From: Streptomyces dioscori
GTDB taxonomy: Bacteria > Actinomycetota > Actinomycetes > Streptomycetales > Streptomycetaceae
Length of the DNA: 36,762 bases
Reading direction: 5' to 3'
NCBI RefSeq assembly: GCF_003024195.1
Contig: NZ_KZ679049.1
Span: 169,731 to 206,492 of the forward strand
This document shows, one piece after another, positions 8,064 through 14,408 of the stretch. Below the pieces are notes generated by a model. It saw only the letters and a program-made list of their open reading frames with translations, had not been told where the DNA came from and did not search any database. A program made the translations under genes and the position numbers. Position 1 is the first letter of the stretch, and every line of letters starts with the position of its first letter.

Positions 8064-8720
8064 ATGGACGACGACACCCGCACGACCCGCTGGGAGCGCC
8101 GCACCGAGCTGCCGCTCGTCGTCGCCTCGGTGCTCTTCTTCGTCTCGTACGCGATTCGGGTCCTGGGCCACGGGCTGCCCGAGCCGTGGCCGAGCGCCTG
8201 TGTCGCGGCGATGCTGGCGGCCTGGGCCGTGTTCGCCGTCGACTACGCCGTGCGGTGGCGGCTGAGCGGCCAGGGGCCCCGGTTCGTCCGCAGGCACTGG
8301 CTGGACACGGTCGTCCTGGTGCTGCCGCTGCTGCGCCCGCTGCGCGTGGTGAAGGTCTACGAAGCCGTGCAGCGCCGGCGCGGGCGGCCCCGGCTGGCCC
8401 TGCACGCCCGCGTGATCACGTACGCGGGTCTGGCCGTGTCCCTCCTCGGCTTCGCGGGCGCGCTCGCCGTGTACCAGCAGGAGCGCACGGCACCGGACGC
8501 GACGATCCACACCTTCGGCGACGCGGTGTGGTGGACCTGCGCGACGCTGGCGACCGTGGGGTACGGCGATGTGGCTCCCGTGACGCCGGTGGGGCGGGTG
8601 GTCGCGGTGGGGCTGATGGCCTGCGGGCTCGCCCTGCTGGGCGCGGTGACGGGGTCGTTCTCGTCGTGGCTGCTCCAGGTCTTCGCCGACGAGGGCAACG
8701 AGAAGCCCCCGGGCGGCTGA
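8064..8720 (+). CDS. Small voltage-gated-like potassium channel
   Basis: A 218-residue integral membrane protein with the K+ selectivity filter TVGYGD (164-169) between two hydrophobic helices (about 117-137 and 178-205). Unlike two-helix bacterial channels it has extra N-terminal helices (about 16-35 and 44-64) and an Arg-rich stretch after a third (LRPLRVVKVYEAVQRRRGR, about 90-108) resembling a short S4 segment. It therefore looks like a compact six-helix Kv-type subunit that would form tetramers. No cytoplasmic RCK/TrkA-N domain is attached. The start is ATG 8064, with GTG 8061 directly before it. It is divergent from the HIT gene and converges on thrS. Gating is not predictable from sequence. 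Confidence 0.85.
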   Translation: MDDDTRTTRWERRTELPLVVASVLFFVSYAIRVLGHGLPEPWPSACVAAMLAAWAVFAVDYAVRWRLSGQGPRFVRRHWLDTVVLVLPLLRPLRVVKVYEAVQRRRGRPRLALHARVITYAGLAVSLLGFAGALAVYQQERTAPDATIHTFGDAVWWTCATLATVGYGDVAPVTPVGRVVAVGLMACGLALLGAVTGSFSSWLLQVFADEGNEKPPGG

Positions 8721-8758
8721 GCCGGCCGGGGGCCTGTCGTCGCGCGCCCTAGCGCGCG
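8705..8758. terminator. Paired hairpins between the channel gene and thrS
   Basis: A long interrupted hairpin (GCCCCCGG at 8705-8712 pairing with CCGGGGGC at 8726-8733, plus an inner 4-bp stem whose loop is the channel stop codon TGA) is followed by CGCGCG-N6-CGCGCG (8741-8758). Both lie between convergent stop codons and are probably bidirectional terminators. Confidence 0.6.
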
Positions 8759-8764
8759 GGGGCC

Positions 8765-10741
8765 TCAGATCTGCACCCGCTCCTCGACGACCTTCGCGAT
8801 CTTCGCGATGGCCTCGTCGAGCGGGATGCCGTTCTCCTGGGAGCCGTCGCGGTAGCGGAAGGAGACGGCACCGGCGGCCATGTCCTCGTCGCCCGCGATG
8901 ACCATGAAGGGCACCTTCTGCTTCTGCGCGTTGCGGATCTTCTTCTGCATACGGTCGGAGGACGAGTCGACCTCGACGCGCAGCCCCTTCTTCTTCGCCT
9001 CGGCGGCGAACTTGTGCAGGTAGTCGATGTGCGCGTCGCCGATCGGGATGCCGACCGCCTGGACGGGCGCCAGCCACGCCGGGAACGCGCCCGCGTAGTG
9101 TTCGAGGAGGACCGCGAAGAAGCGCTCGATCGACCCGAACAGCGCACGGTGGATCATGACCGGCCGCTGCTTGGAGCCGTCGGGGCTGGTGTACTCCAGG
9201 TCGAACCGCTCCGGCAGGTTGAAGTCGAGCTGCACGGTCGACATCTGCCAGGTCCGGCCGATCGCGTCCTTGGTCTGGACGGAGATCTTCGGCCCGTAGA
9301 ACGCGGCGCCGCCCGGGTCCGGGACGAGCGGCAGGCCCTGCTTCTCGGCCACCTGCCGCAGTGTCTCGGTGGCCTCCTCCCACACCTCGTCCGAGCCGAC
9401 GAACTTCTCCGGGTCCTTGGTGGACAGCTCCAGGTAGAAGTCGGTCAGGCCGTAGTCGCGCAGCAGGCCGAGGACGAAGGTGAGCGTCTTGTCGAGCTCC
9501 TCCGCCATCTGCTCCTTGGTGCAGTAGATGTGCGCGTCGTCCTGGGTGAAGCCCCGGGCACGGGTCAGGCCGTGCACGACGCCCGACTTCTCGTAGCGGT
9601 ACACGGTCCCGAACTCGAAGAGGCGCAGCGGCAGTTCGCGGTAGGAGCGGCCGCGCGCGTCGAAGATCAGGTTGTGCATCGGGCAGTTCATGGGCTTGAG
9701 GTAGTAGTCCACGCCCTCGTCGAGCTGCATGGGCGGGTACATGCCGTCGGCGTACCAGTCCAGGTGGCCCGAGGTCTCGAAGAGCTTCCCCTTGGTGGCG
9801 TGCGGGGTGTAGACGAACTCGTACCCCTCCTCCTCGTGGCGGCGCCGCGAGTAGTCCTCCATGACGCGGCGGATGATGCCGCCCTTGGGGTGGAAGACCG
9901 CGAGGCCCGAGCCGATCTGCTCCGGGATGGAGAACAGGTCGAGTTCGCTGCCGAGCTTGCGGTGGTCGCGCTTCTCGGCCTCGGCGAGGAACTCCAGGTG
10001 CGCCTTGAGCTCGTCCTTGGTGGGCCAGGCGGTGCCGTAGATGCGCTGGAGCATCGGGTTCTTCTCGCTGCCGCGCCAGTAGGCCGCCGCGTTGCGCATC
10101 AGCTTGAACGCCGGGATGTTCCGGGTGGTGGGCAGGTGGGGACCGCGGCAGAGGTCCTTCCAGCACAGGTCGCCGGTCTTGGCGTCGAGGTTGTCGTAGA
10201 TGGTCAGCTCGCCGGCGCCCACCTCGACGTCCGCCCCGTCGTCGCTCGAAGCGGCACCCTTGAGGCCGATGAGCTCCAGCTTGTACGGCTCGTCGGCCAG
10301 CTCCTCGCGGGCGGCCTCGTCGGTGACGACGCGGCGGGAGAAGCGCTGGCCGCGCTTCTGGATCTCCTGCATCTTCTTCTCGACGGCCTTGAGGTCCTCC
10401 GGGGTGAAGGGCCTGGCCACGTCGAAGTCGTAGTAGAAGCCGTCCTTGACCGGCGGGCCGATGCCCAGCTTGGCCTCGGGGAACAGCTCCTGCACGGCCT
10501 GGGCCATCACGTGCGCGGTGGAGTGGCGCAGGATGTCGAGGCCGTCCTTGGAGGAGATCTCGACGCTCTCGACGGTCTCGCCGTCCTTCACCTCGTACGC
10601 GAGGTCCTTCAGCTCGCCCGCCACGCGCGCGGCGACGATGGTGCGCTCACCGGCGAAGAGCTCGGCCGCCGTAGTCCCCGTCGTCACCACGCGCTCTTCC
10701 CGCTCGGAATCGCGTTGGATGATCACACGGACGTCTGACAC
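8765..10741 (-). CDS. thrS: Threonyl-tRNA synthetase
   Basis: A 658-residue class II aminoacyl-tRNA synthetase of usual length that charges tRNA-Thr in the cytoplasm. Domains in order are an N-terminal TGS domain (about 1-65), an editing domain with HSTAH (73-77, the HxxxH site that clears Ser-tRNA), the catalytic core with MNCPMH (zinc Cys) and IHRALFGS (zinc His and class II motif 3), and a C-terminal anticodon-binding domain ending ERVQI. The start is GTG at 10741 with GGAGAG about 6 nt upstream. It is on the same strand as the HIT gene but separated from it by the divergently placed channel. A possible -10 (TACGAT, 10796-10801 on the minus strand) lies upstream; no clear -35 accompanies it. 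Confidence 0.97.
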   Translation of the reverse strand: MSDVRVIIQRDSEREERVVTTGTTAAELFAGERTIVAARVAGELKDLAYEVKDGETVESVEISSKDGLDILRHSTAHVMAQAVQELFPEAKLGIGPPVKDGFYYDFDVARPFTPEDLKAVEKKMQEIQKRGQRFSRRVVTDEAAREELADEPYKLELIGLKGAASSDDGADVEVGAGELTIYDNLDAKTGDLCWKDLCRGPHLPTTRNIPAFKLMRNAAAYWRGSEKNPMLQRIYGTAWPTKDELKAHLEFLAEAEKRDHRKLGSELDLFSIPEQIGSGLAVFHPKGGIIRRVMEDYSRRRHEEEGYEFVYTPHATKGKLFETSGHLDWYADGMYPPMQLDEGVDYYLKPMNCPMHNLIFDARGRSYRELPLRLFEFGTVYRYEKSGVVHGLTRARGFTQDDAHIYCTKEQMAEELDKTLTFVLGLLRDYGLTDFYLELSTKDPEKFVGSDEVWEEATETLRQVAEKQGLPLVPDPGGAAFYGPKISVQTKDAIGRTWQMSTVQLDFNLPERFDLEYTSPDGSKQRPVMIHRALFGSIERFFAVLLEHYAGAFPAWLAPVQAVGIPIGDAHIDYLHKFAAEAKKKGLRVEVDSSSDRMQKKIRNAQKQKVPFMVIAGDEDMAAGAVSFRYRDGSQENGIPLDEAIAKIAKVVEERVQI

Positions 10742-10909
10742 CGGACTCTCCTACCTGAAGGGAACGCACTTTCTCTCACGTGCGTAATGGAGAGGATCGT
10801 ACCGAGCCGGGGGCGCCCACCGCGAAACGGTTAACCACCGCACCCGTCCGCCCTGCCCCACGGCGGCCATCGCACACCCCGGTGGAGCGCGCCGGCCCCG
10901 CCCCCGACC

Positions 10910-12133
10910 TCAGTCCTCCGTGCACGCCTCCTCGAAGAAGTCGAGGTTCTCCTGGAGCGACTTCATCAGGCGGTCGCGTTCCGCCTCGTCCACCTGGACC
11001 GGGGTCACCCCGGACGCGCCGGTCAGCCGCCGGAATCCGCCGCGGCTCTCCAGGCGGCCGTGCACCCGCACCGGAAGTCCGACGAGGTGGGCCTGCCCGG
11101 CGATCCGGTACGACTCCTCGTCGAGGGTCATCCGGACGTGCGGCACCTCGGCGCCCGCGATGACCTTCAGCCGTACCGTGCCGTCGCCGCGCGGCCCCGA
11201 CCTGCGCATCCGCACCACGGCCCCGGTGACGCGCACGGGCACGGACGGTTCCTCGCGCCGGTAGCGGGCTCCCGCCGCACGCAGCGCGGGCAGGTCCCCG
11301 GGCGAGAACTCGACGGGTTCCGCGGATGCCGCGCAGCCCTCGGGTACTCCGGCGGCGGGCGCCCACTCCACGGCGACCCTGGCACCCTCCGTGCCCCGCA
11401 CCAGCGCGACGAGCGCCTCCGTCAGCTCATGGCTCACCCCCGCCTCGACCGCCCCGTCGAACGCGTCCATGCCACCGGTGGCACGCCGGTAGTCGATCGC
11501 CTCACGGGCCGCGTACAGCGCCTGGTGGAGTTGGACGGCGAGCGGGCGGCCGGTGGCGACCGGCACGAAGGCGGTGAGGCGGCGGCCCCCGGGAGCGGCT
11601 CCGACCAGCACGTTCTCCAGGGAGGCGGCGGCGGGCCTGCGGTGCCGGGCGCCGTGGTAGCCGGCCCGCCCGCGGGTGGCGAGGGCGCCCGCGAGGAGGG
11701 TCTGCCGCGCCGCCGTGCGCATCTGTTCCTCGACCGTCCACGGCGACGTGCCGACCGGGCCCGCCGGCACGTCGCGCCACCAGTGGATCTCGTCGCTGGG
11801 CACGGCGAGGCCGACCAGGACGTCACGGGCGGACGGCGAACCGCTGCGCGACAGCGCGACGAGGGCCTCCCCCAGCAGGTCCTCGCTGTCCGGGAACGCC
11901 CGGCTCTCCGGCACGAGCAGACTGGTGCCGGATCCGCCGGGCCCCGGTGGGGTCCAGCGGCCGTACCGGCCGGGCGCTCCGCCGCGGCGCCGCCAGCCGT
12001 GCCGGAGCAGCAGCGCGCCGAGGACGGCCGGATCGACCTCGTCGGGCCGCGGCGGCTGGTCCCACAGCCCCGGCGGCTCGACGGGGTGGGGCCTGACGGG
12101 GCGTAGGGGCTCGTCGAAGGGGCGGTGCGTCAC
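10910..12133 (-). CDS. Unrecognised protein coupled to a DUF4365 gene
   Basis: A 407-residue soluble-looking protein that I do not recognise. The N-terminal 90 residues are Pro/Arg/Gly-rich. The middle has conserved-looking helices (for example HQALYAAREAIDYRRATGG). The C-terminal third (about 295-385) alternates short beta-like stretches (VRVTGAVVRMRRS, GTVRLKVIAG, LVGLPVRVHGRL), which could be an OB-fold-like domain; that is a guess from the pattern. No signal peptide or membrane segment is visible. The start is GTG at 12133, overlapping the stop of the upstream DUF4365 gene as GTGA, so the two are translated together and probably act together. The frame continues upstream into that gene only as a shadow. 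Confidence 0.75.
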   Translation of the reverse strand: MTHRPFDEPLRPVRPHPVEPPGLWDQPPRPDEVDPAVLGALLLRHGWRRRGGAPGRYGRWTPPGPGGSGTSLLVPESRAFPDSEDLLGEALVALSRSGSPSARDVLVGLAVPSDEIHWWRDVPAGPVGTSPWTVEEQMRTAARQTLLAGALATRGRAGYHGARHRRPAAASLENVLVGAAPGGRRLTAFVPVATGRPLAVQLHQALYAAREAIDYRRATGGMDAFDGAVEAGVSHELTEALVALVRGTEGARVAVEWAPAAGVPEGCAASAEPVEFSPGDLPALRAAGARYRREEPSVPVRVTGAVVRMRRSGPRGDGTVRLKVIAGAEVPHVRMTLDEESYRIAGQAHLVGLPVRVHGRLESRGGFRRLTGASGVTPVQVDEAERDRLMKSLQENLDFFEEACTED

Positions 12134-12696
12134 GGTATGCCTCCCGTACCGACCCGCGTCATGATCTCGCAGAGCGCCCTGTCGTCGAAGACGCGCGTGG
12201 TCGGTATCCGCACGGTGGTCCTGCGCCGGCCGGTGATCCGGTGTCCGGCGAGGTTGATCCAGTAGCAGCAGTGCCGCAGGTCGAGGCCTTCGTGGCCGGC
12301 ACGCAGCCAGTCGTCCTGCGATCTGGGCACCAGCATCACGACCAGTATTTTGTGCACCGAGACCGGGGTCCGGGCCAGCTTCTCCAGGTGGGCGTTGTCG
12401 AGCGTGAAGGAGAAGGCGGCACCCGGCGGGTTCGGCGGGATCTGGTACGTGCACTTGAGCTGCACCTTGATGGTGACTTCGTCGTCGACCGTGTGCCCGG
12501 GGGCGCTGTGGCTGACGTGCCAGTCGATGCCGTTGTCCGGAAAGGGCTGGGACAGGGAGCAGCCCGAGGCGGCCGCCACCGCGTGCAGATAGCCGACCTG
12601 CAGTGTCTCCATGCATGCGGTGGTGGCCAGTGAGCCGCGATGGGGTGCCGTCCGCCGGGGCAGCAGCCCGCCCTGCTCGGGCTGCGCGAGCGCCAT
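12130..12696 (-). CDS. DUF4365 domain protein, possible PD-(D/E)XK-type nuclease
   Basis: A 188-residue protein that I assign to DUF4365 from its ordered motifs: METLQVGYLHAVAAASG (29-45), DNGIDWHV (54-61), IKVQLKCT (76-83) and, near the C-terminus, the CCYW segment followed by an IP-x-T-x-x-F stretch. A helix acidic residue (Glu30), Asp58 and Gln79-x-Lys81 match the E-D-QxK layout of PD-(D/E)XK nucleases, so DNA cleavage or binding is possible but untested. I chose the ATG at 12696, with GGAAGG 9 nt upstream; an in-frame TTG at 12750 preceded by AGAGG is the alternative. The stop overlaps the downstream 407-residue protein gene (GTGA). A TTGACG box at 12828-12833 on the minus strand could be its -35. 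The dnaQ-like gene is divergent. Confidence 0.75.
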   Translation of the reverse strand: MALAQPEQGGLLPRRTAPHRGSLATTACMETLQVGYLHAVAAASGCSLSQPFPDNGIDWHVSHSAPGHTVDDEVTIKVQLKCTYQIPPNPPGAAFSFTLDNAHLEKLARTPVSVHKILVVMLVPRSQDDWLRAGHEGLDLRHCCYWINLAGHRITGRRRTTVRIPTTRVFDDRALCEIMTRVGTGGIP

Positions 12697-12864
12697 GTCC
12701 AACAGCCTTCCGAATCCGGTGAATCCCCGTGACGAGTCGCTGAACTGCAAAGACCCGTACCTCTGTTGTCTCCTTCCGGCGTACGGCGCAAACAGCCCGG
12801 GTATCACAAATAGGGCAGGGGACGGCGCGTCAACTGCCGAAGGTGAACGAGGAGTTGTGTGCGT

Positions 12865-13593
12865 ATGACGTGCTGGTACGAAGGACCCCTGACCGCTTTC
12901 GACACGGAGACGACCGGTGTCGACGTGGAGACCGACCGGATCGTGTCGGCGGCCGTCGTCGTCCAGGACGCTCCCGGCAGCCGGCCGCGCGTGCGTCGCT
13001 GGCTGGTGAATCCGGGGGTGCCGGTGCCCGAGGGCGCCACGGCGGTGCACGGGCTGACGGACGAACATCTGCGGCGCAGCGGCCGCTGGCCGTCGCCCGT
13101 CATGGACGAGATAGTCAGGGAGCTGGCCGAGCAGAGCGCGGCGGGACGGCCGCTCGTGGTGATGAACGCGCCCTTCGATCTGACGCTCCTGGACCGGGAG
13201 TTGCGCAGGCACCGGGCGTCCTCGCTGGACCACTGGTTCGAGTCCGTGCCGCTGCGCGTCCTCGATCCGCGGGTCCTCGACAAGTATCTGGACCGCTACC
13301 GCAAGGGCCGCCGCACGCTGACGGACCTGTGCGCGCACTACGAGGTGGAGCTGCAGGGCGCCCACGAGGCGGCGGCCGACGCACTGGCCTCCCTGGAGGT
13401 CGTACGGGCGATCGGGCGGCGGTTCGCCACCCGTATGGAGCGGCTCACACCGGCGGAACTGCACACGCTGCAGGGCGGCTGGCACGCGGCGCAGGCCCGC
13501 GGCCTGCAGGCATGGTTCGCCCGCAGCGGCTCGGACGAGCTGGTCGACCAGTCCTGGCCCCTGCGTCCCGAACTCCCGGCGGAGGCCGCCTGA
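12865..13593 (+). CDS. DnaQ-like 3'-5' exonuclease
   Basis: A 242-residue protein with an intact DEDDh exonuclease domain: motif I FDTETTG (Asp13, Glu15), motif II NAPFDLTLL (Asp105) and motif III HEAAADALA (His167, Asp172). The fold is that of the DNA polymerase III epsilon subunit and RNase T, and the substrate could be DNA or RNA. The C-terminal 60 residues are a helical tail. GAGGAG at 12849-12854 sits 10 nt before ATG 12865 and 4 nt before GTG 12859, so the start could be two codons earlier. It is divergent from the DUF4365 gene and followed by a hairpin shared with a tRNA. Whether it is the replicative proofreader or an accessory enzyme cannot be told; Streptomyces have several paralogues. 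Confidence 0.88.
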   Translation: MTCWYEGPLTAFDTETTGVDVETDRIVSAAVVVQDAPGSRPRVRRWLVNPGVPVPEGATAVHGLTDEHLRRSGRWPSPVMDEIVRELAEQSAAGRPLVVMNAPFDLTLLDRELRRHRASSLDHWFESVPLRVLDPRVLDKYLDRYRKGRRTLTDLCAHYEVELQGAHEAAADALASLEVVRAIGRRFATRMERLTPAELHTLQGGWHAAQARGLQAWFARSGSDELVDQSWPLRPELPAEAA

Positions 13594-13618
13594 GCGCCGC
13601 GATGGAGCGGGACCATGC

Positions 13619-13651
13619 AAAAAGCCGGTCCGTCTGTGACGGACCGGCCTT
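13619..13651. terminator. Bidirectional terminator between dnaQ-like gene and tRNA-Val
   Basis: An 11-bp perfect stem GCCGGTCCGTC / GACGGACCGGC (13624-13634 and 13638-13648) with a TGT loop. On the minus strand it ends in TTTTT just after the tRNA gene; on the plus strand it is followed by a short T run after the exonuclease gene. It is a convincing intrinsic terminator. Confidence 0.85.
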
Positions 13652-13657
13652 TCCCGG

Positions 13658-13729
13658 TGGGCGATACTGGGTTCGAACCAGTGACCTCTTCGGTGTGAAC
13701 GAAGCGCTCTCCCACTGAGCTAATCGCCC
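13658..13729 (-). tRNA. tRNA-Val(CAC), first copy
   Basis: On the minus strand a complete cloverleaf starts GGGCGATTAGCTCAG and ends ATCGCCC plus discriminator A (72 nt). The anticodon stem CTTCG/CGAAG encloses TTCACAC, giving anticodon CAC, which reads GUG. The T loop is TTCGAAC. CCA is not encoded. It differs at two positions from the second copy at 24974-25045. Confidence 0.95.
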
Positions 13730-13742
13730 GGGAACGCACCGA

Positions 13743-13772
13743 ACAATACAGGTCTCCGTACGTTTCCTTCAA
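13743..13772 (-). promoter_or_regulatory. Promoter of tRNA-Val(CAC)
   Basis: On the minus strand TTGAAG (13767-13772), an 18-bp spacer and TATTGT (13743-13748) form a good vegetative-type promoter. It lies 14 bp before the tRNA 5' end and overlaps the last codons of the SRPBCC gene. Confidence 0.7.
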
Positions 13773-14305
13773 ACCGCTTCGCGGTTCCCCCGGAGGTGTG
13801 CGGCGAGCCCTCGCCGCCCCGCCCGCATCATCAGCGCGTGATTGGCACGGAAGACGGGCCGCCCCGGCACCGCGAACCGCCGCAGCAGCGGTTTGGTCAC
13901 GTGCACCTCCTGGTCGTAACGGGCGCGGGTGACCGGCCCGCCACCCGGCCCGTCGTCCGATGCGTCGTCCGATCCGTCGTCCGATCCGTCGTCCGATCCG
14001 TCGGCTGCGGCGACGGTCCACCGCGCCCAGCCGTCCACGTCACCCGTCATCGCGATCTCCAGAACGCCGGCCGCCCGGTCGCGCCGGACCTCCCTGGCGG
14101 TGAACACGAGGTCGTACGGCAGCACCGAGCGGATCCGGATGACACCGCTGACGTCGTCGAAGGGCGTCACCTCGCGCACCTGCGGCCACCAGAGCGGATA
14201 GCGCTCGGCGTCGGCCAGCGCGCCGAAGACGTCGTCGAGCGGGGCGGCGAGGATCCAGAGGCTGCGGAAGCGGTAGTGCGTCCAGTCCATGTCCATGGGT
14301 CTCAT
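13769..14305 (-). CDS. SRPBCC (START-like) family protein
   Basis: A protein of about 178 residues resembling the polyketide cyclase/SRPBCC family. The pattern is characteristic: FRSLWILAAPLDDVFGALAD near the N-terminus, YPLWWPQVREVTPFD next, and a beta-rich middle ending in a helix (HALMMRAGRRGLAAHL). These folds bind hydrophobic ligands in a helix-grip cavity; the ligand is unknown. A loop before the last beta strand carries an (SDDG)n stretch from a 12-bp tandem repeat (13951-14004). Several in-frame ATGs (14305, 14296, 14290) lack clear ribosome-binding sites; I give the outermost. The gene is divergent from the large membrane-protein gene. Confidence 0.75.
   Translation of the reverse strand: MRPMDMDWTHYRFRSLWILAAPLDDVFGALADAERYPLWWPQVREVTPFDDVSGVIRIRSVLPYDLVFTAREVRRDRAAGVLEIAMTGDVDGWARWTVAAADGSDDGSDDGSDDASDDGPGGGPVTRARYDQEVHVTKPLLRRFAVPGRPVFRANHALMMRAGRRGLAAHLRGNREAV
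13951..14004. repeat. 12-bp minisatellite inside the SRPBCC gene
   Basis: Four consecutive copies of CGTCGTCCGATS plus half a copy. Read on the minus strand they encode repeated Ser-Asp-Asp-Gly/Ala units. The unit is a multiple of three, so copy-number change keeps the frame. Confidence 0.9.
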
Positions 14306-14408
14306 GAGCGGGGTATGCCCGCCGGCAGCGCACCCATGAACGGATCTGAGTACGTCCTGAGTACGTGCGCTCATGCCGTGGGACGTGACCCGGACCACAC
14401 TCCAAGGC

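Noticed and set aside
10742..10909. T-box or other riboswitch ahead of thrS
   Set aside because: I see no T-box sequence or antiterminator pairing in the 168-bp leader; only a short imperfect inverted repeat (GCAC...GTGC, 10766-10783) is present.
12697..13620. Long upstream extension of the DUF4365 frame
   Set aside because: It runs antisense through the DnaQ-like gene; a good ribosome-binding site exists at the ATG at 12696.
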